DNA of 64,000 nucleotides from Pseudomonas syringae (GCF_023278085.1 NZ_CP066265.1:1270501-1334500), one strand, 5' to 3'; counted from the first letter of the stretch, positions 43,602 to 52,968 are shown. The notes: a model not told the origin generated them from the letters alone. Made by a program: numbers and translations.

Positions 43602-44766
43602 ACAGGTAAGCCTGCCAGTGACGGAAGAGCTGTACGAGCACGCGGCCTGCGGGCTGCTGGTGACGCTACCCAATGGCACCATCGAGCGCGCCAATCTGAC
43701 CTTTTGCCGTTGGCTGGGCCTCACGCGTGAGGCTGTTCTGGGCCGCCGCTTTCAGGACTTGCTGAACGTGGCAGGCAAAGTGTTTCTGCAGACTCACTGG
43801 GCGCCGATGCTGCAGACGCAGGGTTCGATTGCCGAAGTCAAAGTCGAATTGATCCACGCCGACGGTCATCCAGTACCGATGATGCTCAACGCCGTACGTC
43901 GCGAATACCCGTCCGGTTTTCTCCACGAGGTCGCCGTGTTTCTTGCCGAAGAGCGCAACAAGTACGAGCGCGAACTGCTCGCGGCGCACAAGCTGGCCGA
44001 AGAGCTGCTGCAACATCAGATGACCGTTCAGACAGAGCTTACCTCGGCACGCAATCGTCTGCGTCTGGCCCATGCCGAAGCGGAAATTCGGGCCATTTTT
44101 GCCGAACAGATGATCGGCATTGTCAGCCACGACCTGCGCAACCCGCTGGCAGCCATAAAAATGGCGGCCGGCCTGCTGGAGCGGACACAACTGGAATCGC
44201 GGCAGGAGCGGATCCTCGGTCACATCAACCATTCCACCGATCGTGCTGATCGCATGATCGTTGACCTGCTGGACTTTACTCATGCCCGTGTCGGCAGCGG
44301 CATTACGGTTGCCCTTCAGCCGATAGACCTGCACACAGTCATCGCCCGTGGCGTCGAAGAGCTGCGCCAGGTGTTCCCCGAGCGCGTCTTGATGCATCGC
44401 AGTGAAGGCGAGGGTGCATGCGTCGCTGATCCGGATCGACTGCTGCAAATGCTCGGCAATCTGGTGAGCAATGCCGTCGCCTATGGTGCGCAGGGCAGCG
44501 ACATCATCATCACCTCGTCATTCGACACCTATGTGATCAGGCTCTCTGTGCACAATTTCGGTGAGCCCATACCGATGGAGAAAGTGGATGACCTGTATGA
44601 GCCAGTGGTACGCATAGTCAGCGACAGCGACGAAACCCGTACCGTCGGGCTGGGTCTGTTCATCGTTCGCGAAATCGTTCGGGCGCATCTGGGCGAGGTG
44701 ACGGTGCGCTCCTCGGTGCAAGAGGGCACGACGTTCACGGCGACTTTTCCGCGTCCTGCAGCCTGA
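43591..44766 (+). CDS. PAS-domain sensor histidine kinase, partner of the RsbQ-like hydrolase
   Basis: The protein is 391 aa from the ATG at 43591 (GAGAG upstream); an ATG at 43570 adds 7 residues. It has no membrane helix and is cytoplasmic. The PAS domain is at residues ~10-125 (LYEHAACGLLVTLPNGTIER), then a coiled coil (ELLAAHKLAEELLQHQMTVQ). VSHDLRNPLAAIKMAA is the H-box, NLVSNAVAYG the N-box and VGLGLFIVREIVR the G2. Its regulator is not adjacent. In Bacillus the equivalent partner is a PP2C phosphatase, RsbP, so the output differs here. Confidence 0.88.
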   Translation: MPVEQVSLPVTEELYEHAACGLLVTLPNGTIERANLTFCRWLGLTREAVLGRRFQDLLNVAGKVFLQTHWAPMLQTQGSIAEVKVELIHADGHPVPMMLNAVRREYPSGFLHEVAVFLAEERNKYERELLAAHKLAEELLQHQMTVQTELTSARNRLRLAHAEAEIRAIFAEQMIGIVSHDLRNPLAAIKMAAGLLERTQLESRQERILGHINHSTDRADRMIVDLLDFTHARVGSGITVALQPIDLHTVIARGVEELRQVFPERVLMHRSEGEGACVADPDRLLQMLGNLVSNAVAYGAQGSDIIITSSFDTYVIRLSVHNFGEPIPMEKVDDLYEPVVRIVSDSDETRTVGLGLFIVREIVRAHLGEVTVRSSVQEGTTFTATFPRPAA

Positions 44767-44888
44767 GATCTATCCCTGCAACAGGTGAACCGGTCATCAC
44801 GGTTCGGGAACTTCTCTGATGCACAAAAAATGATACGGCCTTAACATAGCGCGCTTAATTTCCCCGCAAGCTTCCTGACAGGTCCGAG

Positions 44889-46073
44889 ATGCGGCATTCC
44901 GTTGCAAACGATATCGCCACAATCAGCCGAATCAGCGCTGTGCCGGCCATTCTGCAGGTCATTACCGAATCCACCGGTCTGGGCTTTGCAGCCATCGCCC
45001 GCGTCACGGAAAGTTCGTGGACAGCCTGTGCCGTGCTGGACAACCTGAGTTTTGGTCTGAAGCCAGGCGGCGAGCTGGAGCTGACGAGCACCATCTGCCA
45101 CGAAATACGCAGTTCTCATCAGCCGGTGGTGATCGATCACGTGGCCAAGGATGCCCTGTTCTGTGAGCATCACACCCCGCGCCTGTACAACTTCCAGAGC
45201 TACATTTCGGTGCCGGTGTTTCTTACTAACGGCAGCTTCTTCGGCACTATTTGCGCACTGGACCCCAAGCCCGCCAAGCTCATCGGCACGCCTGTCCAGG
45301 CCATGATGGAGTCGTTCGCGCGTCTGCTGGCCTTGCAGATCGAGGCCGAGGAAAGCATGCAGCAAGTGCAGGCTGACTTGCTGGCGGAACGCGAAGTGGC
45401 CGAGTTACGTGAGCAGTTCATTGCCGTGCTCGGGCATGACCTGCGCAATCCGCTGTTTGCCATCACTGCCAGCGCCGAGCTGTTGCAGCGGCGCATGCTG
45501 GATGACAAAGCCTGTGAGATCGTTCAGCACATCCTGAGGTCAGGCAAACGCGCTTCTCAGTTGGTGGACGACGTGCTCGACTTCGCCCGTGGCCGAATGG
45601 GCCATGGCATCCCGTTGAGCATTCACGACGCCGAAGGGCTGGATAAAACCCTAGAGCACGTCGTGTCAGAAATACAGCGAGTCCACCCGTCCCGGGTGAT
45701 CGAGTCGGATATCGGCATGCTGGAGCGCATTCGTTGCGACCACGAGCGGATCGCGCAAATGCTCTCAAATCTGGTCTCCAACGCGATCACTCATGGTGAT
45801 GCCCACAGCCCGGTACAGGTTGCGGCAGAGGTGCAAGGCGAGCTGTTTCTGCTCAGCGTGACCAACCAGGGTGAGCCGATACCCGAATCGATCCGTTCGC
45901 AGCTGTTCCTGCCTTATTCGCGCCCTGTGACCGACGAACCGCAGGCCGGGCTGGGCCTTGGCCTGTACATCGCCAACGAGATTGCTCTTGCCCATGGTGG
46001 CACGCTAAGCGTGTGCTCAACCCGTGAGCGAGGCACTATTTTCACGTTCAGCATGCCGTTGAAGTCCGCGTAA
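44889..46073 (+). CDS. GAF-domain sensor histidine kinase
   Basis: The 394-aa protein has a GAF-like domain in the first ~160 residues (TTICHEIRSSHQPVVIDHVA-type region) with a FLTNGSFFGTICALDPKPAK core, then a coiled coil and kinase. LGHDLRNPLFAITASAEL is the H-box, NLVSNAITHG the N-box and GLGLGLYIANEIALAHGG the G2. It has no membrane helix. It follows the PAS kinase after 122 bp on the same strand. Together they may form a cytoplasmic signalling pair; the response regulator lies elsewhere. Confidence 0.85.
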   Translation: MRHSVANDIATISRISAVPAILQVITESTGLGFAAIARVTESSWTACAVLDNLSFGLKPGGELELTSTICHEIRSSHQPVVIDHVAKDALFCEHHTPRLYNFQSYISVPVFLTNGSFFGTICALDPKPAKLIGTPVQAMMESFARLLALQIEAEESMQQVQADLLAEREVAELREQFIAVLGHDLRNPLFAITASAELLQRRMLDDKACEIVQHILRSGKRASQLVDDVLDFARGRMGHGIPLSIHDAEGLDKTLEHVVSEIQRVHPSRVIESDIGMLERIRCDHERIAQMLSNLVSNAITHGDAHSPVQVAAEVQGELFLLSVTNQGEPIPESIRSQLFLPYSRPVTDEPQAGLGLGLYIANEIALAHGGTLSVCSTRERGTIFTFSMPLKSA

Positions 46074-46224
46074 CGGTCCCTGCGAACGGCTTTCCGAGCA
46101 GCAGTTGACCATTCTTGTTACAAACTCTCGCACCGCTTTGCTTGCTCATCGAGATCGCCCGGTCGAACCTGCAGCCTCATCTGCCATCAAACAGCCGAGT
46201 CCTCACCGTTCCGCAGAGGTAGTG

Positions 46225-46545
46225 ATGAACAGTTTTGTGCGCAATATCGCCTGGATCGTGCTTGGTGTATCGGCGAGTGTCAGTGTCGTCCAGGCGCAAA
46301 CCCTGCCGAACAGTACGCGCGACAGCGGTGCCAGCAGCAACCCCTATAACAGTCCGATCCGTCGGGCCAACCCCAATAGCCGTCAGGGGACCGAACCCAA
46401 TACACCGCCCACTCGCGCGCCGAACATTGCGCCACCGGTTCGCAAGCCGACCCTGGAAAACGGTGGCATCGGCAACGGTTATCCAACGCGCCAGACACCC
46501 TCTCGTCCTGTTACGCCCTCGACTTCGCCCCAGCGCGACAACTGA
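46225..46545 (+). CDS. Small secreted Pro/Asn/Arg-rich protein
   Basis: The protein is 106 aa from the ATG at 46225 (GAGGT upstream), with a signal peptide MNSFVRNIAWIVLGVSASVS cleaved at VQA. The mature part is low in complexity (NPNSRQGTEPNTPPTRAPNI, TPSRPVTPSTSP) and probably disordered. Function unknown. Confidence 0.6.
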   Translation: MNSFVRNIAWIVLGVSASVSVVQAQTLPNSTRDSGASSNPYNSPIRRANPNSRQGTEPNTPPTRAPNIAPPVRKPTLENGGIGNGYPTRQTPSRPVTPSTSPQRDN

Positions 46546-46607
46546 ATCGTCAAATCTGCGTGCTCCTCACCAGGCGGCACGCCCACCTAATGCATAAGGA
46601 ATCGCCC

Positions 46608-47771
46608 ATGTTGAGAAAAACCCTGATCGCGACGTTGTGTACTGCGGCCATCCTGAGCCTGCCATTGACTGCCGGTGCTGCTACAGAGAACTACAAGAGC
46701 GAGCTGGGCACAGTGACGGTCAGCCAGGTGGCTGGTGGCTTGAATCATCCATGGGCAGTGGCGTTTCTGCCCGACAGACAAGGCATGCTGGTGACTGAGC
46801 GCTCCGGCAATCTGCGCCTGGTGACGGCCGACGGCAAACTGTCGGCACCGCTTTCAGGCGTGCCCGAGGTCTGGGCACAGAAGCAGGGCGGCCTGCTTGA
46901 CGTGGTGCTGTCTCCGGACTTCGCCAAAGACCGAATGGTTTACCTGACTTACTCCGAAGGTAACGGCAAAACTGCCGCCGAGGGCGACAAGGCTGGCACC
47001 GCGGCTGGACGAGGTCGTCTGTCTGCCGACATGACGAAGCTGGAAGGTTTTGAAAAGATCTTCACCCAAGAGCCAAAACTGTCGGTCGGCAACCACTTCG
47101 GCGCACGGCTGGTCTTTGACCGTGACGGTTACTTGTTCATCACGCTGGGCGAGAACAATAACCGGCCGACTGCTCAGGACCTGGACAAACTGCAGGGCAA
47201 GGTGGTGAGGCTCAACGCCGACGGTGGCGTACCTAAAGACAACCCTTTTGTCGGGCAGAAAAACGTACGTCCGGAAATCTGGTCCTACGGCCATCGCAAC
47301 CCGCAGGGCGCGACACTTAATCCGTGGACCGGTACGTTGTGGCTTGACGAGCATGGTCCCAAAGGAGGGGATGAGGTGAATATCGTCGAGCGCGGGCAGA
47401 ACTATGGCTGGCCGATTGCTACCCACGGCATCGACTATTCGGGCGTGCCGATCTCCGAGGCCAAAGGCAAGTTCGTAGAGGGCACTAAAGTACCGTTTCA
47501 GGTATGGGAGCAATCACCGGGCGTCAGCGGCATGGCATTTTATGATCACAGCCAGTTCAAGGCGTGGGATCACAGTCTGTTCATTGGCGCGCTGGCAACT
47601 GAAGAGTTGATTCGCCTGCAGTTCGACGGCGACAAGATTGTCCATGAAGAGCGTCTGTTGAAAGACATGAAGCAGCGCATACGCGATGTTCGTCAGGGGC
47701 CAGATGGATACCTGTACTTGCTGACCGATGATGACGATGGCAGTGTGTTGAAAGTGGGTCTGGCCAAATAA
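46608..47771 (+). CDS. Secreted PQQ-type sugar dehydrogenase (YliI/Asd family)
   Basis: The protein is 387 aa from the ATG at 46608 (AAGGA upstream), with signal MLRKTLIATLCTAAILSLPL. HPWAVAFLPDRQGMLVTERSG is the first blade of the six-bladed soluble glucose/sorbosone dehydrogenase propeller, and LDEHGPKGGDEVNIVERGQN is the conserved EHGPxGGDE motif that supports PQQ binding. Family members oxidise aldose sugars in the periplasm; E. coli YliI has broad aldose activity. No PQQ genes are nearby. Confidence 0.88.
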   Translation: MLRKTLIATLCTAAILSLPLTAGAATENYKSELGTVTVSQVAGGLNHPWAVAFLPDRQGMLVTERSGNLRLVTADGKLSAPLSGVPEVWAQKQGGLLDVVLSPDFAKDRMVYLTYSEGNGKTAAEGDKAGTAAGRGRLSADMTKLEGFEKIFTQEPKLSVGNHFGARLVFDRDGYLFITLGENNNRPTAQDLDKLQGKVVRLNADGGVPKDNPFVGQKNVRPEIWSYGHRNPQGATLNPWTGTLWLDEHGPKGGDEVNIVERGQNYGWPIATHGIDYSGVPISEAKGKFVEGTKVPFQVWEQSPGVSGMAFYDHSQFKAWDHSLFIGALATEELIRLQFDGDKIVHEERLLKDMKQRIRDVRQGPDGYLYLLTDDDDGSVLKVGLAK

Positions 47772-47795
47772 TGAAGTTTCAGTAGGCTGAATAAG

Positions 47796-47827
47796 AAAAT
47801 TCCCACGAGAGTGTGGGAATTTTCTTT
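47796..47827. terminator. Bidirectional terminator between convergent genes
   Basis: AAAATTCCCAC and GTGGGAATTTT with a 6-base loop. T-runs occur on both strands, so it can serve the sugar dehydrogenase and the PepSY gene. Confidence 0.85.
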
Positions 47828-47854
47828 ATGGCTTTGACGCATCAAGTGACAGGA

Positions 47855-48166
47855 TCAATTGTCCTTGGAGTCACGCACGACTTCACCGGTCTTGGCATCA
47901 ACGTCGTAGTTCCATTCGGTATTGTCCTTGGTGTTTTTCAATTCAATCTGATAGACAAGGCGACCGGCCTTGTCCTTTTCCAATTCTGTGTCATGTACAG
48001 TGAAACCAGGGTGCTTGGCCAGTGCCTGCTTGTTGAACTGTTCGAAGTCGCCGACGGTGCCAGCCTTGTGCAGGCGAACGACTTCATCAGGGCCGATGTC
48101 GGCTTGGGCAATACCGGCAGCAGCGGTCAAGGTAACGGCAGCGAAGAGGGCAGGTATAAGTTTCAT
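47855..48166 (-). CDS. Small secreted PepSY-domain protein
   Basis: The protein is 103 aa from the ATG at 48166 (AAAGGAAA upstream), with a signal peptide MKLIPALFAAVTLTAAAGIA. The PepSY part is LVYQIELKNTKDNTEWNYDV with a DAKTGEVVRD end. Such proteins are commonly in regulons of QseB/PmrA-type systems. A direct repeat of CTTAAT lies 91-107 bp upstream. It probably acts in the periplasm as a protease inhibitor or in sensing. Confidence 0.82.
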   Translation of the reverse strand: MKLIPALFAAVTLTAAAGIAQADIGPDEVVRLHKAGTVGDFEQFNKQALAKHPGFTVHDTELEKDKAGRLVYQIELKNTKDNTEWNYDVDAKTGEVVRDSKDN

Positions 48167-48256
48167 GATATTTCCTTTCTGATTGATCTGTTCTAATAGA
48201 TACATGACACGCCGAGGGGTTCAGCGTTTTTGTTGAAGCCAGATTAGCCATGCATA

Positions 48257-48273
48257 CTTAATTCACGCTTAAT
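48257..48273 (-). promoter_or_regulatory. PmrA/QseB-type box upstream of the PepSY gene
   Basis: CTTAAT-TTCACG-like spacing: CTTAAT at 48257-48262 and 48268-48273, 11-bp period. Read toward the PepSY gene it is ATTAAG-N5-ATTAAG, the canonical PmrA form. The divergent TonB receptor gene could also respond. See 30383..30399. Confidence 0.6.
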
Positions 48274-48463
48274 TATCCTCACTCGCGTTTCGCCTCGGTC
48301 GGGTGCTTGTTGTTTGAGGCGTAAGTCAGGTTTTCCAGCGCAGTGTGTTTGCAGTCAGCGTGTCATGCAAGGCTTGAAAAAAACCACCGTTGAACGTAAA
48401 AGGTGGCCCCCTGCCGGAAGGTGCGTTGCGTCTATCCAGGCCAGCCCTTCCGGAGTCAGATCA

Positions 48464-50638
48464 ATGAGTACGCCCTGCCGACCTGCCACGCGATTCGCCC
48501 GGCGTCTGTTGCCCTTGAGCATGGCCTTCGCCTCGCCTCTGCTGGCCGCCGAGGTAGTGAACCTGGAGGCGGTCAATGTGACAGGGCTCAGCGATCAGGC
48601 CAGCGCCACGGATTACCAGGCGACGCGCGCGTCGATTGCCGGGTCCGATCAGGCTTCGTTGCTGGACACGCCGGCTTCGGTTTCTGTCTTTACCGAAGCG
48701 TTGATCAAGGATCGCCAGGCCAGGCTGCTGAGCGACGTGCTGCGTAACGATGCCTCGGTCGGTGACGGTTATGCGCCGGTGGGCTACTACGAAAATTTTG
48801 TGGTGCGCGGGTTTTCCCTGAACGCGGCCAATAGCTATCGCATCAACGGCCGAAGCATTGCCGGTGAACAGAACGTGGCGCTGGAAAACAAACAGCAGGT
48901 CGAGTTGCTCAAGGGCCTGTCTGGCCTGCAGAGCGGCGTGTCAGAGCCCGGCGGCGTGATCAACTATCAGACCAAGCGGGCGCAGGATGTGCGCTCGGTC
49001 ACGGTGTCCACCAATGAACAGGGTGAGCGCTACCTGGCGACCGACATTGGCGGCTGGTTTGGTAGCGAGCAACAGTTCGGATTGCGCGCCAACCTCGCTC
49101 ATGAAGATATTCGCTCGTACGTGCAGCATGCTGATGGCCAGCGTGATTTCGCGTCGCTGGCGTTCGACTGGAACATCAGCGAGCGTGCCTTGCTGCAACT
49201 CGACGTCGAATACCAGACCAAAGAGCAGCGCTCGGTGCCGGGCTACCAACTGCTCGGTGGTACGACGCTGCCCCATGATGCCTCGCCGCGCAAGCTGCTG
49301 GGTTATCAGCACTGGTCCAACCCGGTCGGAATGGATTCGCTGAACATGAGCGGTCGTTTCGAATACCGCTTCAGCGATGCCTGGAAGGGCAGCCTCAGCG
49401 CCTCGCGAAGCAGGGTGGTGATTGACGACTACAGTGCGTTCGCCTGGGGCTGCTACGGTTCGGCCAGCTGCGCGGCAGAGGCGGTGCCCAATCATTTCAG
49501 CGCCGAGGGTGGCTATGATATCTACGACTTTCGCAGCCCGGACGACACGCGTCGCAATGATGAGGTCGAGGCGGCGATGTCCGGCACATTCACTACCGGC
49601 CCGCTCGAACATGAGCTGACCTATGGCGCCAGTGGTTACCGGCGCACGGTAGACACGCGCGGTACCTTCAACGAGTTCGTCGGTTCGGGCAACATCAACG
49701 AGTCGCCCGACACCGTTGCACCGTCCAGCCTGGCTCTGCCGCACACTGAGCGCCGTCTGGACAGCCGCCAGTACGGACTGTTCGTCACGGACAGGATCAG
49801 CTTCAACGAACACTGGCAAACCGTGCTGGGCGGCCGTCAGGTGCGACTTGACGAGCAGGCGTTTGCCGAGGACGGCAGCGATGCACGGCATACCGAGCGT
49901 TCGGTCTTTCTGCCTCAGGCGGCGCTGATCTACAAGCCGGTGGACAACGTTTCGCTCTACACCAGCTACAGCAAGGGCCTGTCATTGGGCGGGACTGCCG
50001 CCTGGTTCACCACCAATGCCAGCGAAATCCTCGCGCCCACTGTGTCCAGGCAGCTGGAGGCGGGCATCAAATACGACTGGCAGCGCCTGAGCCTGACTGC
50101 TGCGTTGTTTCAGGCCCGCCAGGCTTATCAGTATTCCAGGCCCAACGACGACGGCACCTTTACGTATGTTCAGCAGGGCGAGCAGAAGAATACCGGGCTC
50201 GAACTGAGTGCCAGTGGCCGGGTGACCGACCGTCTGCAGATATCGGCCAGCGCGGCGGCAATTCGTGCACGCGTTGAAGGCAGCGGCACCGAGACCTATG
50301 AAGGCCATCAGGCGCTCAACGTGCCCAAATACCGTGCGGCGTTGCAGGCCGATTACAGCTTGCCGATCCACGGCCTGGCGCTGCTGGGTGGCGTGCAATA
50401 CAGCGCAAGCAAATACGCTGACCGCACAGGGACGGTGCAGGTCAATGACTATGCGCTGTTCAACGTCGGCAGCCGCTACAGCACCAACTTGAGCGGTTAC
50501 GACACGGTTCTGCGACTGACCGTGGACAACCTGTTCGACAAGCGCTACTGGCGCGATGCTGGCGAATACCTGGGCGATGACTACCTGTTCATGGGTGCAC
50601 CCAGAACCGCTAGATTGTCGGCCACCGTCAATTTTTGA
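48464..50638 (+). CDS. TonB-dependent siderophore receptor
   Basis: The protein is 724 aa from the ATG at 48464 (CGGAG upstream), with a signal peptide ending LLAAE. NLEAVNVTG is the TonB box. The plug has RLLSDVLRNDASVGDGYAPV and GGVINYQTKRA. The last strand ends TARLSATVNF with terminal Phe. There is no extra N-terminal signalling domain, so it does not act as a FpvA-type signal transducer. It probably takes up a ferric siderophore; the ligand is unknown. Codons upstream of 48464 in the same frame are not supported. Confidence 0.9.
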   Translation: MSTPCRPATRFARRLLPLSMAFASPLLAAEVVNLEAVNVTGLSDQASATDYQATRASIAGSDQASLLDTPASVSVFTEALIKDRQARLLSDVLRNDASVGDGYAPVGYYENFVVRGFSLNAANSYRINGRSIAGEQNVALENKQQVELLKGLSGLQSGVSEPGGVINYQTKRAQDVRSVTVSTNEQGERYLATDIGGWFGSEQQFGLRANLAHEDIRSYVQHADGQRDFASLAFDWNISERALLQLDVEYQTKEQRSVPGYQLLGGTTLPHDASPRKLLGYQHWSNPVGMDSLNMSGRFEYRFSDAWKGSLSASRSRVVIDDYSAFAWGCYGSASCAAEAVPNHFSAEGGYDIYDFRSPDDTRRNDEVEAAMSGTFTTGPLEHELTYGASGYRRTVDTRGTFNEFVGSGNINESPDTVAPSSLALPHTERRLDSRQYGLFVTDRISFNEHWQTVLGGRQVRLDEQAFAEDGSDARHTERSVFLPQAALIYKPVDNVSLYTSYSKGLSLGGTAAWFTTNASEILAPTVSRQLEAGIKYDWQRLSLTAALFQARQAYQYSRPNDDGTFTYVQQGEQKNTGLELSASGRVTDRLQISASAAAIRARVEGSGTETYEGHQALNVPKYRAALQADYSLPIHGLALLGGVQYSASKYADRTGTVQVNDYALFNVGSRYSTNLSGYDTVLRLTVDNLFDKRYWRDAGEYLGDDYLFMGAPRTARLSATVNF

Positions 50639-50670
50639 ACCGATAAGCAGGCTGCGAGCCTGTTCGAATG

Positions 50671-51092
50671 CAGTTCTCGACGCTCTGCGTCGCAAGCGGA
50701 CGCGGAGCGTCCTGAAGGGCATGCCAACGCGGAGCATTGGCACGATAGTTGAGATTCTTGTGCCGCACGCTCCAGCGTAGGAATAAAGTTCTCGGCGCTC
50801 TGGTCGCAAGCGGACGCGGAGCGCCCTGAAGTGCATGCCAACGCGGAGCATTGGCACGATAGTTGAGCTTCTTGTGCCGCACGCTCCAGCGTGGGAATAC
50901 AGTTTCGACGCTCTGGTCGCAAGCAGACGCGGAGCGTCCTGAAGGGCAACCAACGCGGAGCATTGGCACGATAGTTGAGATTCTTATTCCGCACGCTCCA
51001 GCGTGGGAATACAGTTCACGACGCTCTGCGTCGCAAGGGACGCAGAGTTTCCTGAACGGCAGGTCAATGCCAAGTGGCACGAGAGTCGGTTG
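50671..51092. repeat. Tandem array of a ~114-bp repeat (3.6 units)
   Basis: Units start at 50671, 50786, 50900 and 51012 (periods 115, 114, 112); the last is partial and ends near 51092. Each has GACGCTCTG..GTCGCAAGCG, CGCGGAGCGTCCTGAAGGG, CAACGCGGAGCATTGGCACG and CCGCACGCTCCAGCGTGGG. Arms such as GACGCTCTG/CGCGGAGCGTC and CGGAGCATTGG pair inside a unit. The apparent ORFs across it on both strands are products of the repeat and carry no known domains. Confidence 0.9.
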
Positions 51093-51257
51093 ACCTTACA
51101 AGAACCATAAGCGTTCTACCTTCAAATGGCAGCGATGAACACCTGACATCCTGGCGCAGCCTTCAGCTCCGTATCAGTACGCCTGCAAGCTTTGCTATTC
51201 TTCGCGCCCTGCGAGCGCAGGGTGTTCTTTTCAGCCATGTTTCGGATGCTCCACTTC

Positions 51258-52550
51258 ATGACGGCCATCGTACATTCCACTCCTCAGCCTTTCAGCAAAG
51301 CCGATTACAAGACCTTGAGCCTTGCGGCGCTGGGTGGGGCACTGGAAATCTACGATTTCATCATTTTCGTGTTCTTCGCCCTGACCCTCAGCCAGCTGTT
51401 TTTTCCACCGGACATGCCCGAGTGGCTGCGTCTGTTGCAAAGCTTCGGCATCTTCGTCACCGGCTACCTGGCACGCCCGCTGGGCGGGATTCTGATGGCG
51501 CATTTCGCCGACCGACTGGGGCGAAAGCGGGTGTTCAGCCTCAGTATCCTGATGATGGCCCTGCCTTGTCTGCTGATCGGCGTGATGCCTACCTACGCAC
51601 AGATCGGTTACTGGGCACCGTTGGTGCTGTTGGCGCTACGCATTGTGCAAGGTGCTGCGGTGGGCGGTGAAGTGCCCAGTGCATGGGTGTTCGTGGCCGA
51701 GCACGCGCCCGAAGGTCGCCGGGGTTATGCACTGGGCGTGTTGCAGGCGGGCCTGACGTTCGGGTATCTGTTGGGCGCGCTGACCGCCGCCTGGCTGGCG
51801 CGGGTCTTCAGCCCGGCGGAGATTCTCGATTGGGCATGGCGCATACCGTTTTTGCTCGGCGGCGTATTCGGCGTAGTCGGTGTCTGGCTGCGCCGCTGGC
51901 TTAGCGAAACCCCGGTTTTTATCGCCATGCACGCCCAGCGCAAAAATCAGCCAGGTTTGCCGCTTGGCCACGTGTTGCGTGATCATCGGCCATCCTTGCT
52001 GCCCGCTGCACTGCTGACGTTCGTACTGACCTCCGCTGTGGTGGTGCTGGTGGTGATTACCCCGACTGTCATGCAACAGCGTTTTGGTATCAGCGCCAGC
52101 GAGACCTTTGCACTGAGCGCCGTGGGCATCGTGTTCCTCAATATCGGCTGTGTGCTGGCAGGCAGGCTGGTCGACCGGATCGGCGCATGGCGCGCTGCGA
52201 TGATCTACAGCCTGCTGATGCCAATGGGCATTGGCGTGCTGTACGCCAGCCTCATCAATCATTGGCTGCCTCTTGGCGTCGCCTATGCAATCGCCGGCAT
52301 GGCGTGCGGGATCGTCGGCGTGGTGCCTTCAATAATGATCGGGCTGTTCCCGGCAAGCATCCGGGTCTCGGGCATTTCCTTTACCTACAACATCGCCTAT
52401 GCGCTCTGGGCAAGTACCACGCCGCTGCTGCTGATCGCGCTGATGCCCTGGAATATCTGGGTCTGTGTGCTGTATAGCCTGATCATGGGCATTTTAGGGG
52501 GGCTCACCGCCACCGTGTACGGCAGGCAGCAAAATATAAAGGCTGTGTAA
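51258..52550 (+). CDS. MFS transporter, metabolite:H+ symporter (MHS) family
   Basis: The protein is 430 aa from the ATG at 51258 (MTAIVHSTPQ); ATGs at 51237 and 51246 are also in frame and the ribosome site is unclear. ALEIYDFIIFVFFALTLSQL in the first helix, then ARPLGGILMAHFADRLGRKR, and RIVQGAAVGGEVPSAWVFVA are MHS hallmarks (citrate, proline/betaine or dicarboxylate importers). It has 12 helices. It probably imports an organic acid or osmolyte; the gene follows the repeat array and stands alone. Confidence 0.86.
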   Translation: MTAIVHSTPQPFSKADYKTLSLAALGGALEIYDFIIFVFFALTLSQLFFPPDMPEWLRLLQSFGIFVTGYLARPLGGILMAHFADRLGRKRVFSLSILMMALPCLLIGVMPTYAQIGYWAPLVLLALRIVQGAAVGGEVPSAWVFVAEHAPEGRRGYALGVLQAGLTFGYLLGALTAAWLARVFSPAEILDWAWRIPFLLGGVFGVVGVWLRRWLSETPVFIAMHAQRKNQPGLPLGHVLRDHRPSLLPAALLTFVLTSAVVVLVVITPTVMQQRFGISASETFALSAVGIVFLNIGCVLAGRLVDRIGAWRAAMIYSLLMPMGIGVLYASLINHWLPLGVAYAIAGMACGIVGVVPSIMIGLFPASIRVSGISFTYNIAYALWASTTPLLLIALMPWNIWVCVLYSLIMGILGGLTATVYGRQQNIKAV

Positions 52551-52968
52551 CAAAGATTTCGGGAAAGTTCCGCAAGCCCGTCAGCGTAATTGTAACAGCT
52601 GATTGTAATTCTCATTGCGCAAGTTTATCTTGCCCCTGTCGGTACATACGTCGCCTTTAATTAGTCTGCTTTAGTACGCTTTCTAAAAAGTGTGTCGGCT
52701 CACGTCTTGCTGTGGGAATGAAAATAAAATAGTCGGAAGTTTTCCGTATTTCATGTAGGAATTTTCCTCATGTTAGGTGTTTTCGAACGGTTTTCTTTCT
52801 GATCAGGGAAGTTGTTACAAGACGTCATGGAGAGGTAGGCAGGTCATGGAGAACACAAACCTAAATAAAAAGAACTCCGTGCCGATTTACTCTTTGAGCC
52901 ATGGGCGGCAAATGTAGGAACAATCTTACAAACTGTCTTTGGGCAAAATGATGGCAAGAGGGAATATC
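52551..52968. other. Long A+T-rich intergenic region upstream of the HTH-only gene
   Basis: No confident gene in these 418 bp. It holds a Fur-like box (52600..52614) and an ORF of 23 codons from 52846 with weak ribosome-site support (MENTNLNKKNSVPIYSLSHG), which could be a leader peptide or the remnant of a longer regulator. The region is A+T-rich, unlike most of the window. Confidence 0.5.
52600..52614 (-). promoter_or_regulatory. Fur-box-like sequence
   Basis: On the minus strand TGAGAATTACAATCA agrees with the 7-1-7 Fur consensus TGATAATnATTATCA at 11 of 14 positions. It lies after the transporter gene and 355 bp before 52969, so its target gene is unclear. Confidence 0.4.

Noticed and set aside
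50581..51093. ORFs on both strands over the tandem repeat
   Set aside because: They are translations of the 114-bp repeat, internally repetitive in the same way on both strands, without ribosome sites.
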